From Ensifer canadensis (lineage in GTDB: Bacteria > Pseudomonadota > Alphaproteobacteria > Rhizobiales > Rhizobiaceae): a stretch of 64,000 nucleotides of DNA. Numbering within the stretch: the first letter of the stretch is position 1; each line of letters opens with the position of its first letter. Below are positions 8,786 to 17,400 of this stretch, one piece after another. The notes beneath the pieces are model-generated. The model was given only the letters and a program-made list of their open reading frames with translations, was not told the DNA's origin and searched no databases. A program made the translations under genes and the position numbers. Location: NCBI RefSeq assembly GCF_017488845.2, contig NZ_CP083374.1, positions 343,501-407,500 on the forward strand, given 5' to 3'.

Positions 8786-10072
8786 TCAGCCCTTGAGAAT
8801 TCGGCCGCCTTCCCCAACCAACTGATCAGCCGCTTCTGCGGGCGTCACTTGGCCAAAGGCCACCTTGTCTGCCAGCGGCCGGAAGGCGCGTGTGTCGAAT
8901 TCGGAGGCGCCGACCGGCACTGGCGGAGGATAGGCGCCGACCCGGCCGGCAATCGACGAGATGTAGTCGACCGTCCGTTTCGACACGTCGTCGATCAGCG
9001 GAACGACCGCGCCCTTGACGTCGGTGTTGACGGGAACGCCGCGCTCGACGCCGAGAACCTTGCCGGCAGCCATATCGTTGACGAAGAAGTCAATGAACCG
9101 GGCAGCAAGTTCCGGATTTTCGCAGGTGCTTGCAATGCCGAAATGCAGACCCGGCCGGTAGAACAGGCCGGACGGTCCTGATGGATCCGTCACCGGCAAG
9201 GTGGTGATCCCTAGCGGGTTCTTCATCGCCGACTGGTAGCCGAGAAGCTGGTTCGAAAACGCGATGGCCATAGCGGCCTTGCCGGTTGCCAGCGGGTTTG
9301 AATCGACCTGGATCTGGTCCATCGACTGAACTTCGGCCGACACGCAGCCGCCGTTCTTGGCGAGGCTCTCCCAGTAGCCATACCAGTCTTTGGCATCGTT
9401 GACATCGAAACCGATCTTGCCGTCCTCGCCGTACAATCGCTTGCCGCGCTGGTTCAAGAATGCATCAAAGGCATAGGTGTAACGTGATGCGTTGCCGACC
9501 GCCCAAACGTTCTTGCGGTCGATCGCCTTGGTCAGTTCGACACAAAGTTTGGCGAACTCGTCCCACGTGGTCGCGGCCCCCGGCGGATTGAGCCCGGCCT
9601 GCTTGAAGGCTTCCGTGTCATAGAACAATGCGAACGCGTTGAGCGACAGCGGCATGCCCGCCACCTTGCCGTCAACGGTTCCAAGCTCCAGCACACCCGG
9701 CGCGAGCTTGTCGGTGCGAATGGACTTGCCGAGGAAATCGTTGAGCGGAAGCGTGGTGTTACGGCGCGCATAGTCGGCAAATCGGCCAGGCTCGAGCTGG
9801 AAAATATCAGGGGCATTGCCGCCAACAAGCATCGTCGTCAGTTTCGACCAATAGTCGTTGCCGCCGACTTCGCCGTTGATCTTGACATCCGGATTGGCGG
9901 CTTCAAACAGCCGGGCGACGCCAAGGGTGCGCTCGGCGCGCGCAGGCGTGCCCCACCAGTAGAGCCGCATCGTGGCGCTGTCGGCAAATGCGGTCCGCAG
10001 CGGAAGCTGCGAAAATGCAGCCGCTCCGCCGAGCAGCAGGCCGTTGCGTAGAAGTTCGCGTCGATTGATCAT
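8786..10072 (-). CDS. Extracellular solute-binding protein, family 1 (tandem copy A)
   Basis: Also 428 residues, starting at 10072 (MINRRELLRNG) seven bases after GGAGG. The signal region has RRELL and a hydrophobic core of Tat type, ending ALA-like before DSATMRLYWWG. It aligns without visible gaps to the following gene, sharing long blocks such as ARAERTLGVARLFEAANP and EVGGNDYWSKL. The difference lies mostly in scattered substitutions and in the signal peptide, so a tandem duplication with retained function is the simplest reading. It is the first gene after the ATPase in the leftward transport operon. Confidence 0.92.
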   Translation of the reverse strand: MINRRELLRNGLLLGGAAAFSQLPLRTAFADSATMRLYWWGTPARAERTLGVARLFEAANPDVKINGEVGGNDYWSKLTTMLVGGNAPDIFQLEPGRFADYARRNTTLPLNDFLGKSIRTDKLAPGVLELGTVDGKVAGMPLSLNAFALFYDTEAFKQAGLNPPGAATTWDEFAKLCVELTKAIDRKNVWAVGNASRYTYAFDAFLNQRGKRLYGEDGKIGFDVNDAKDWYGYWESLAKNGGCVSAEVQSMDQIQVDSNPLATGKAAMAIAFSNQLLGYQSAMKNPLGITTLPVTDPSGPSGLFYRPGLHFGIASTCENPELAARFIDFFVNDMAAGKVLGVERGVPVNTDVKGAVVPLIDDVSKRTVDYISSIAGRVGAYPPPVPVGASEFDTRAFRPLADKVAFGQVTPAEAADQLVGEGGRILKG

Positions 10073-10106
10073 GAATTCCTCCCTTTGGTTCCGTTTTTGC
10101 CTGAGC

Positions 10107-11189
10107 CTAGTCGGCAAGCCTGCGCCCTTCGGCGTCGAAGAGATGGCAATGTTCCGGCGCGATGCTGACGCTCAGCGTTTCGCCCGTGCCAAGCAGTGTC
10201 TGGCCTTCCATGGCGACGATGAGCGCCTGCTTGTCGGGCAGACGCCCATAGACGATGGTCTGGCCGCCGAGATGCTCGATATGGGTGATCGTCAATGTCC
10301 CCAGATGGATGCCGCCCGCGCTGTTGGCCCTGATATGCTCCGGGCGAACGCCAAGACTGAGGGTCGCCCCGATCTCGGCTCTCTCGACCAGCGGCACCGC
10401 GACATCGGCACCGGCAAGACCGATGACAACACCGTCGTCGCGGCGCCCCACCACGGAAACATCCAGGAAATTCATCTTGGGCGAACCGATGAAGCCGGCG
10501 ACAAAGCGGTTGACCGGCCTGTTGTAGATTTCGAGCGGCGTTCCCTGCTGCTCGATCCGGCCGGCGCGTAGCACGACGATCCGGTCAGCCAGTGTCATGG
10601 CTTCGACCTGGTCATGGGTGACGTAGATCATCGTGGCGCCGATATCGGCGTGGAGCTTTGCAATCTCGACACGGGTCTGCACGCGAAGCTCGGCATCCAA
10701 GTTGGACAAGGGTTCGTCGAACAGGAAGATTTTCGGATCACGCACGATGGCGCGGCCGATGGCGACGCGTTGACGCTGGCCGCCCGACAGCTGCTTTGGC
10801 TTGCGTTCGAGCAGCTGCGTGATCTGCAGGATTTCGGCGGCCTTGCGCACCCGCTGATCGATCTCGGGCTTTGGCATGCGCATGGTTTCAAGGCCGAACG
10901 ACATGTTCTTGTAGACACTCATATGCGGATAGAGGGCATAGGACTGAAAGACCATGGCGATGCCGCGCTCGGAGGCTGCCTTCTCATTCATCCTGGCGCC
11001 GCCAATCGCCAGCTCGCCGCCGGAGATGGGCTCCAGCCCGGCAATCATGCGCAAGAGCGTGGACTTGCCGCACCCCGACGGGCCGACGAAAACGACGAAC
11101 TCGCCGCTGCCGATCTGGAGGTCGACGCCGCGGATGACCTCGACGGCACCGTAGCGCTTCTGGACTTGCTTCAAAGCGAGCGTCGTCAT
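10107..11189 (-). CDS. Carbohydrate ABC transporter ATP-binding protein (UgpC/MalK type)
   Basis: The 360-residue ATPase energises import through the two permeases upstream. Walker A is GPSGCGKST at 36-44, the signature LSGGQ at 134-138 and Walker B IFLFDEP at 154-160; the C-terminal 110 residues form the MalK-type OB regulatory domain with GVRPEHI. The start is the ATG at 11189 behind AAGGGGAG. The same frame continues open upstream to 11993, but that stretch is an antisense shadow of the permease gene and is not part of the protein. Confidence 0.95.
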   Translation of the reverse strand: MTTLALKQVQKRYGAVEVIRGVDLQIGSGEFVVFVGPSGCGKSTLLRMIAGLEPISGGELAIGGARMNEKAASERGIAMVFQSYALYPHMSVYKNMSFGLETMRMPKPEIDQRVRKAAEILQITQLLERKPKQLSGGQRQRVAIGRAIVRDPKIFLFDEPLSNLDAELRVQTRVEIAKLHADIGATMIYVTHDQVEAMTLADRIVVLRAGRIEQQGTPLEIYNRPVNRFVAGFIGSPKMNFLDVSVVGRRDDGVVIGLAGADVAVPLVERAEIGATLSLGVRPEHIRANSAGGIHLGTLTITHIEHLGGQTIVYGRLPDKQALIVAMEGQTLLGTGETLSVSIAPEHCHLFDAEGRRLAD

Positions 11190-11236
11190 GGGGCTCCCCT
11201 TTCCTATTGCTTGTTCTGTGGTTTTTGTTCGCGGCA

Positions 11237-12130
11237 CTACCGCTTCATGCCCGTCGTCGCGATGCCTTCGATCAGCAGCCGCTGGAACAGGAGGAAGAGG
11301 ATGAAGATCGGCAATACGGTCAAAGTCGACATCGCAAGCAGAGCGCCCCAATCCGATTGCGCCGTGGCATCGACGAAGGTTCGAAGGCCAAGCTGGGCCG
11401 TGTATTTCTCGATGTCGTTCAGATAGATCAGCGGCGCGAAGAAATCGTCCCAGGTCCAGATGAAGGAGAAGACTGCGGCGGTCGCCAGGACAGGCGTCGA
11501 AAGCGGCAGGATCACCTTGAGGAAGATGCGCAACGGCCCGGCGCCGTCCATGATGGCCGCCTCGTCGAGTTCGCGCGGGATGCCGCGGAAGAACTGAACC
11601 ATCAGGAAGATGAAGAAGGCATCGATGGCGAAGAACTTCGGCACGACAAGCGGCATGATCGTGTTGACCCAGCCGAACTTGAGAAACATCAGATATTGCG
11701 GGATCAGCACCGCATGCTGCGGCATCATCAGGGTTCCGAGCATGAGCGCGAACCAGAACCCGCGTCCCTTGAACTGCAGCCGCGTGAAGGCATAGGCGGC
11801 CATCGAGCACGATATCAGGTTGCCGATGACGACCAGGACCGAGATCAGCAGCGAGTTGAGGAACAGGTGGCCGAAGCTGACGCTCAGGCCATTCCAACCG
11901 CGTCGGTAGGCATCGAGCGTAAACTCCTGCGGTATTAGCGATGTCGTCGCGAAGATCTCGTTTTCTGGCTTGAAGGAGCTCGAGACCATCCACAGCAACG
12001 GATAGAGCATGATGAAGCTCACGGCGGTCAGGAGCGCGTAGACCAACGCCCGCTTCAGCGGCGAGGATTTGGCTCCGTCGGGCATGGCAGCTGCCTCGAC
12101 GACGTTCGACGCGTAGACGGTATCAGTCAT
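11237..12130 (-). CDS. Sugar ABC transporter permease, MalG type
   Basis: The 297-residue inner-membrane protein has six predicted helices, starting at about residue 30, and the family loop (EAAIMDGAGPLRIFLKVILP) that docks on the ATPase. It forms the transport channel with the MalF-type partner. The start at 12130 (MTDTVYAS) overlaps the end of the partner gene by eight bases, so translation is coupled. Substrate is inferred from the locus to be an acidic oligosaccharide. Confidence 0.93.
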   Translation of the reverse strand: MTDTVYASNVVEAAAMPDGAKSSPLKRALVYALLTAVSFIMLYPLLWMVSSSFKPENEIFATTSLIPQEFTLDAYRRGWNGLSVSFGHLFLNSLLISVLVVIGNLISCSMAAYAFTRLQFKGRGFWFALMLGTLMMPQHAVLIPQYLMFLKFGWVNTIMPLVVPKFFAIDAFFIFLMVQFFRGIPRELDEAAIMDGAGPLRIFLKVILPLSTPVLATAAVFSFIWTWDDFFAPLIYLNDIEKYTAQLGLRTFVDATAQSDWGALLAMSTLTVLPIFILFLLFQRLLIEGIATTGMKR

Positions 12131-13046
12131 CGTAGTGCACCCAATATTTGGCCGACATGAAGGACAGCGTCGTGAAAATGGCGATGATGACCACCAGCAC
12201 CCAGGCAAGGGCTGATGCGTATCCGAAACGGAAGTTGGTGAAGGCTTCCTGGTAGAGGTAGAGCGTGTAGAACAGCGTCGTATCGATCGGACCACCGCTG
12301 CCGTCGCTGACGACGAAAGCCGAGGTGAAAGCCTTGAACGCGTCGATCGTCAGGATCACCGCATTGAAAAAGATCACCGGCGTCAAAAGCGGCAGCGTGA
12401 TCTTGAAGAACTGGCGGGAGCGGCTTGCCCCGTCGATGCTGGCAGCCTCATACATATCCTGCGGGATCTGGCGCAGACCGGCGAGAAAGATGATCATCGA
12501 CGAGCCGAACTGCCAGGCCGCGAGCAGAACCAGGGTGTAGAGCGACGTGGACGGGTTCGAGATCCAGCTCGGGCCTTCGTAGCCGAAAAGCGCCGCCAGA
12601 ACCTGGTTCAGCACCCCGTCGCCGGCAAACACCTGCCGCCAGAGCACCGCGATCGCAACGCTGCCGCCGACCAGCGACGGAAGATAGAAGATCGCCCGAA
12701 AGACCGTCAGGCCGCGCAGCCCCTTGTTCAGCGCCACGGCGATCGCCAACGCGAACATCAGCTTGAGAGGAACCGACAGGAGAACGAATGTGAAAGTCAC
12801 CCGCATCGCCGTCCAGAAACGGGGGTCGTCGCTGGCAATCCGCACATAGTTCTCGGCGCCGACCCAGTTGGCCGGCCCCATCAGGCCGAAGTCGGTGAGC
12901 GAGAGATAGAACGACGAAACGGCCGGCCCCAAGGTCAGCACGACAAACCCCAGCAGCCAGGGCATCAGGAAGCCGTAGCCGCCCAACTGGCTGCGCAGTC
13001 GCACGCTCAGAGGCGGCCCTGCATTCGATGCGTCCGTAATGGACAT
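12123..13046 (-). CDS. Sugar ABC transporter permease, MalF type
   Basis: First gene of the leftward operon. The 307-residue protein starts at 13046 (MSITDASN), directly behind GGGAGGGTGAGGG, and has six helices plus the EAA loop (YEAASIDGASRSRQFFKIT). An upstream in-frame ATG at 13124 would add 26 residues with no ribosome site. Its promoter faces the GH88 gene, and the 157-bp divergent region carries palindromes that could be LacI operators. Confidence 0.93.
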   Translation of the reverse strand: MSITDASNAGPPLSVRLRSQLGGYGFLMPWLLGFVVLTLGPAVSSFYLSLTDFGLMGPANWVGAENYVRIASDDPRFWTAMRVTFTFVLLSVPLKLMFALAIAVALNKGLRGLTVFRAIFYLPSLVGGSVAIAVLWRQVFAGDGVLNQVLAALFGYEGPSWISNPSTSLYTLVLLAAWQFGSSMIIFLAGLRQIPQDMYEAASIDGASRSRQFFKITLPLLTPVIFFNAVILTIDAFKAFTSAFVVSDGSGGPIDTTLFYTLYLYQEAFTNFRFGYASALAWVLVVIIAIFTTLSFMSAKYWVHYDD

Positions 13047-13105
13047 TCCCTCACCCTCCCTTATCGGCGCCGTGGACGTCACGAAGGACGCCCAGACTAG
13101 ACATA

Positions 13106-13127
13106 AGAATGAAACCGAAAACATTCT
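13106..13127. promoter_or_regulatory. Inverted repeat in the divergent promoter region (candidate operator 1)
   Basis: Perfect arms AGAATG and CATTCT flank a 10-nt A-rich centre. It lies 60-80 bp in front of the transport operon and beside a stronger palindrome, so it could bind the LacI regulator of this locus or contribute to the promoter. Assignment is inferred from symmetry and place. Confidence 0.4.
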
Positions 13128-13128
13128 T

Positions 13129-13155
13129 CGTCAAGCGAAAGTTTCGCTATTGACG
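13129..13155. promoter_or_regulatory. Palindromic LacI-type operator candidate 2
   Basis: The core GCGAAAGTTTCGC (13135-13147) is a perfect 13-bp palindrome centred on one base, flanked by CGTCAA and TTGACG with two extra bases on the right. Size and symmetry fit a LacI-family operator; it lies between the divergent permease and GH88 genes, the expected place for autoregulated local control by the LacI gene at 14458. Confidence 0.6.
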
Positions 13156-13202
13156 AAAATTGCGTAATGAGCAAAAAGATTTCCACACTCAGGAGCACTC
13201 AC

Positions 13203-14393
13203 ATGAAAATCGAAACCAGTAGCTACTTTGCAGCCTCCGTGCCGGCAGCCGCCACCTCTCATGTTGATCGCCACCAGGCAGCGCTCGTACGCAGCATCGA
13301 AAAATTGCGCACGACCATGCCGATCATCGGCATTCGCAACCCGAAGATCGGCTTGAGCGACAATAGCTGGGCCTATTGCAGCCCCTACGACTGGGTCGTG
13401 AGCTTTCATGCCGGCCAATTATGGCTTGCCTCGCAGCTAACAGGAGATCCGACATTCCTGAACGCAGCGCGCGCCCGCCGCTCGATCTTTCGGGGCATTC
13501 TGGCGCATCGCCGCGCTCAGGACCATGATCTTGGCTTCCAGTTCTCGCTCAGCTGCGTCGCCGAATGGCTGATGACCGGCGAGAAGGAGCCGCGCGCGCT
13601 CGCTCTTGAAGCCGCCAATCTGCTGCTCGGCCGGTACCGACCGGAGGGGCGCTATCTTCAGGCGTGGAACGCGCAACCGGCGCATGGCTCCATGCGCGCA
13701 GATTTCGCCAACGGGCGGATCATCGCCGATACGATGCAGAACCTCGCCCTCCTCTACTGGGCCTACGGCGAAACCGGACGCGCCGACTTTCGCGAGGCCG
13801 CCGACGGCCATGCCGACACCACATTGAAACATCTGGTGCGCGACGACGATACCAGCTTCCACACCTTCCTGTTCGACCCGAGCACCGGCGAGGCACTGCG
13901 CGGAGAAACCCACCAGGGCCATGCCGACGGATCATGCTGGTCACGCGGCCAGGCCTGGCTGATCCACGGTTTTGCGCAATGCGCGCGCGTCACCGGCAAC
14001 AGGACCTATCTGGATGCGGCCCGCAGGCTCGCCGCCAAGGCCGAGCAGCTGATGGGCAGCGACCTCGTGCCCGTGTGGGACTATGACGTCCCCAACCCGA
14101 AGAACGCGCCGCGCGACAGTTCGGCCGGCGCCATCATGGCAGCCGGCATCTACATGCTCGCCGACCAGTGCGACGTCGACGAGGCTCAAGCCTGGCGCGG
14201 GTTTGCCGACCGCTTGATCGCTGGCTTGCTCGACACCTGCGACCTGACCGAAGATCCAACGGCACTCGGCCTTCTCGCCCATGGCGCGGCCCATGTCGGA
14301 TCAGGCTATTCCGACACCATGCTTCCCTATGGAGACTACTATTTCATGGAGGCCTTGATGCGGTCGCTCGGGCATACACAATTCTTCTGGTAA
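13203..14393 (+). CDS. Glycoside hydrolase family 88, unsaturated glucuronyl hydrolase
   Basis: GH88 enzymes hydrate and release the 4,5-unsaturated uronic acid from the non-reducing end of oligosaccharides produced by lyases; the freed sugar rearranges to the KduI substrate. The protein has the HDLGF segment with Asp109, a second likely catalytic Asp176 (IIADTMQN) and the family signature SCWSRGQAWLIHGFA. The start at 13203 has AGGAG upstream and gives 396 residues; the earlier ATG at 13167 has no ribosome site. There is no signal peptide, so it acts on imported sugars. It opens the rightward operon with the LacI regulator and sulfatase. GH105 is a related alternative. Confidence 0.9.
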   Translation: MKIETSSYFAASVPAAATSHVDRHQAALVRSIEKLRTTMPIIGIRNPKIGLSDNSWAYCSPYDWVVSFHAGQLWLASQLTGDPTFLNAARARRSIFRGILAHRRAQDHDLGFQFSLSCVAEWLMTGEKEPRALALEAANLLLGRYRPEGRYLQAWNAQPAHGSMRADFANGRIIADTMQNLALLYWAYGETGRADFREAADGHADTTLKHLVRDDDTSFHTFLFDPSTGEALRGETHQGHADGSCWSRGQAWLIHGFAQCARVTGNRTYLDAARRLAAKAEQLMGSDLVPVWDYDVPNPKNAPRDSSAGAIMAAGIYMLADQCDVDEAQAWRGFADRLIAGLLDTCDLTEDPTALGLLAHGAAHVGSGYSDTMLPYGDYYFMEALMRSLGHTQFFW

Positions 14394-14457
14394 GCAGACA
14401 AAATGCCAGTCGCTGCGACTCCCAAAAAGCGCAGGAATCTGATGGAGTGGGTTTCCA

Positions 14458-15516
14458 ATGACCGATGATCAACTCGCCACACTGACACTGCGCGACATCG
14501 CCGATGCAGCCGGCGTTTCGGTCGCATCCGTGTCGAAGGTGCTGAACAATCGCGGCGGCGTCAGCGGTGAGAGCCGCAAGAAGATTTTGGCTCTTGCCGA
14601 AGAACTCGGCTACCTCGGGCGCAACGCCCGATCGCTTCACAAGGCTGGCATCGGAAGCACCGCGTTGATCGTGCCGGCCGAGTACTACTCCGGGTCGCAG
14701 TTCTACGAGGATGTGATCCGCGGCGCACTGGACGAGGCAGCGGCGCATTCGCTGAAAGTCGACGTGCAGCTGCTGACGCTCGACACCAAACAGAACACCG
14801 CGGAGATCGACGAATACCTGCGTGGCGCGGAGCCGAGCACAGTCATCGCGGTCGGCCTGGACGACCGGGCCGCGATCGACCGGCTCGCCGCAAGTGGTGT
14901 GCCGACCGTTCTGATAAACGGCATGGATCGTTCGATGCGCATGGACAGTGTTCTGCCCGACAACTGGTCGGCGGGCTGGCTAGCGACGCGCCGCCTGCTG
15001 GAGGCCGGGCACCGAGACATCATGCATGTGACGCTGCCACGGCGACTGTCCATGCAGCGTCGCCTTGAAGGATTTCGCCTGGCGCTGGAGGAAGCTGGAA
15101 TTGTCTTCGATCCGGACAAGCACCTCATTGATCTCGGCAAGATGGGTTTCCTGGAAACCCAGGCGCAATTGGCCACGCGCCAAGCGCTCGAGAGCGGCAG
15201 GCTGGACAAGGCAACGGCGCTTTTCTGCAGCATGGACGTGGTGGCGCTCGGCGTCATGCAGGCGCTTCAGAGCCAGGGGCTTTCGGTGCCCGACGACTAT
15301 TCGATCATCGGGCTCGACGACGTAGCGATTGCCATGCACAGCCGGCCGCCGCTGACGACGATCAGCATCGATCGCATCGAGCTCGGCCGGATCGGCGTTC
15401 AACTCCTGATGAAGCGAATAGCCAACGCCGAAGAAAGCATCACGCGCGTCAACATGGGCGTCAAACTGATCGAAAGGGCGACCGTCGGTCCGCCCAGGGA
15501 ACGTCCCGCCCGCTGA
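14458..15516 (+). CDS. LacI-family transcriptional regulator
   Basis: The 352-residue protein has an N-terminal HTH (LTLRDIADAAGVSVASVSKVLNN, given here as positions 9-31) and a periplasmic-binding-protein-like effector domain with the family phrase YSIIGLDDVAIAM. It probably represses the divergent transport and GH88 operons until an intermediate of uronate breakdown accumulates; the palindromes at 13106-13155 are the candidate targets. It follows the GH88 gene by 64 bp and precedes the sulfatase, so all three may share a transcript. Confidence 0.92.
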   Translation: MTDDQLATLTLRDIADAAGVSVASVSKVLNNRGGVSGESRKKILALAEELGYLGRNARSLHKAGIGSTALIVPAEYYSGSQFYEDVIRGALDEAAAHSLKVDVQLLTLDTKQNTAEIDEYLRGAEPSTVIAVGLDDRAAIDRLAASGVPTVLINGMDRSMRMDSVLPDNWSAGWLATRRLLEAGHRDIMHVTLPRRLSMQRRLEGFRLALEEAGIVFDPDKHLIDLGKMGFLETQAQLATRQALESGRLDKATALFCSMDVVALGVMQALQSQGLSVPDDYSIIGLDDVAIAMHSRPPLTTISIDRIELGRIGVQLLMKRIANAEESITRVNMGVKLIERATVGPPRERPAR

Positions 15517-15655
15517 CGACGACGAAACCTACAGGCCTTCACCGACGCCTGCTCACCCCTTGCAGACGGCATGCCACCGCCGATGTCTGACTGACCGGGC
15601 TGCCACGGCGAACGCATTGCGCTGCCTTTTTTCCTTGGCTTAGCGAGGATAATCC

Positions 15656-17101
15656 ATGAAGAAACCGAACGTCGTCGTCATCATGGCCGACCAGCTTCGC
15701 TACGATTTCATCGGCACATCCTACATGCCGCATCTGCAGGCGCTTCTGGCCGACAGTTGCCTTTTCCCGAACGCCTATTGCGCTTCCCCGCTCTGTGTTC
15801 CCTCGCGCGGCGCGTTTTTCACCGGGCGATATCCCAATTCGACCGGTTGTCTGATCAACCCCTGGGTCGAGGTGGACAAACAGCATGGCTTCATAGGTGA
15901 CGACTTCGCCAACCTGTACGGACTGCTGTCTGCCGATTGGGACGGATGGCACGCGGGAAAGCAGCATCTGATGTACCAGCCACCGCTCGAGATGCGCGAA
16001 GGCACGGCGGTCAGGTGGCATGCACTTGAAGAGAATTACGGCGCGTTTCTCGATGCGAGGGGGCACCGTCCACCTGGAGGCCAACGCTTCCGCGGCATCG
16101 TTCCGGAACTGACTTCAGGCACCGTTACCTCGGTCGGAGACTATTCGACGCCGGCGACCGGCTGCTATGAGCCGGGGTTCGACAGCTTCTTCGACGGCTA
16201 TATCCTGCAATCGTCGCTCGGCGCCATCGAGAACCGCGACAGATCGCGGCCACTTTTCCTGAGCGCCATGTTCCTGGCGCCGCATCCCCCCTTCGATGTG
16301 CCCGAGCCGTGGTATTCGTTGGCGCGAGAGGTCGAGCCGCCTGACAATGTCGGCCAATGGTTCTCCGGCCAAAGTCCGCTGCAGCTCTACAATCTACCCG
16401 GCTTCCTCGGCACCCGTTACAGCCGCGACGATTGGAAAGAGATTTGGCGCGTCTATGCCGGGCTGGTGGCTCTTCTCGACCATTGCATCGGAGCGATCGT
16501 TTCCAAGCTGAAGGCTGAAGGCATTTACGACGAAACACTGATCGTGTTTACGAGCGATCATGGCGAGATGCTCGGCTCGCATCGCCTCTGGCAGAAGATG
16601 TGCATGTACGAGGAGGCGATCCGCACACCTCTCCTGTTCAAGATGCCGGCGCCCATGGCCGGCATCGGGGTCTGCGACCAAGCGGTCAGTCACATCGACG
16701 TCTTGCCAACGATTTGCGACATCGTGAACGTCGAGAAACCCAAAGACCTTCCCGGCCGCTCCCTGATGCCGTCGATCAACGCCGGGACGCCTTGCGAGCA
16801 TAAGGATATCTTTGTTCAGTTCGACGGCAATGGCGCCCTGGGCAACTTCTCGCGGTGTATCATCCACCAATCGCACAAGCTCATCGTCGACATCTTCAAG
16901 GACGAGGTCTTCTTTGAGCTTTACGCGCTGGCAAGCGACCCGCAGGAAACGACCAACCTGGTCGTGGAGCGCGAAGATCTGGCCGCATACTTGTTTTCCA
17001 AACTGACCGAGCACATGCGGCTAACAGGAGACCACATCGCGCTTGGCCCTGATGCGCTCCAGCAGTTCATACTGCGCAGGAAAGCCTTGGCCTTCCCTTA
17101 A
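15656..17101 (+). CDS. Type I sulfatase (formylglycine, cysteine type)
   Basis: The 481-residue protein belongs to the arylsulfatase superfamily: ADQLR near the N-terminus gives metal ligands, and CVPSRGAFFTG has the C-x-P-S-R motif with Cys47 to be converted to formylglycine. FTSDHGEMLGSH supplies further metal ligands. No signal peptide is visible, so it should remove sulfate from sugars already imported. Together with GH88, kduI and kduD it points to a sulfated, uronate-containing substrate such as a glycosaminoglycan or an ulvan-like plant or algal polymer. Choline-sulfatase-like activity is an alternative, but no choline genes are nearby. No anaerobic or FGE maturase is in the window. 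Confidence 0.9.
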   Translation: MKKPNVVVIMADQLRYDFIGTSYMPHLQALLADSCLFPNAYCASPLCVPSRGAFFTGRYPNSTGCLINPWVEVDKQHGFIGDDFANLYGLLSADWDGWHAGKQHLMYQPPLEMREGTAVRWHALEENYGAFLDARGHRPPGGQRFRGIVPELTSGTVTSVGDYSTPATGCYEPGFDSFFDGYILQSSLGAIENRDRSRPLFLSAMFLAPHPPFDVPEPWYSLAREVEPPDNVGQWFSGQSPLQLYNLPGFLGTRYSRDDWKEIWRVYAGLVALLDHCIGAIVSKLKAEGIYDETLIVFTSDHGEMLGSHRLWQKMCMYEEAIRTPLLFKMPAPMAGIGVCDQAVSHIDVLPTICDIVNVEKPKDLPGRSLMPSINAGTPCEHKDIFVQFDGNGALGNFSRCIIHQSHKLIVDIFKDEVFFELYALASDPQETTNLVVEREDLAAYLFSKLTEHMRLTGDHIALGPDALQQFILRRKALAFP

Positions 17102-17400
17102 GCTCCGGTCATTACCCGCCCTACGGCTACTGGTGGACAGCTTCGAGGCCGCCACAGCGAACAAGTCGTCGCTCTGAGGTTTACCGACATCTTCGCCGAT
17201 CAAGCGCACCCGATCTCATCTTGGAGATCATGCCGGCGCTGTCCGCTGGCTGAAGGTCGACCTTCGAATATGAGCATTTCGAAGAATGATCCGGCAGCTC
17301 GCCCGGGCGGCCCAGTCGCACGTCTGCGTTAAACGGAGGCGCGGAAACGCTCTATCTCTTTATTTCCAGCCTAACGTTGGTGTGCCGCTCACCGCCCGAG
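17102..17400. other. Intergenic stretch without recognised content
   Basis: About 300 bp between two converging genes (sulfatase and oiaK). I see no gene, clear hairpin or repeat. Confidence 0.5.

Noticed and set aside
11190..11993. In-frame extension of the ATPase at 10107 to 628 residues
   Set aside because: It is antisense to a real permease gene in codon pattern and has no ribosome site; the family starts at 11189.
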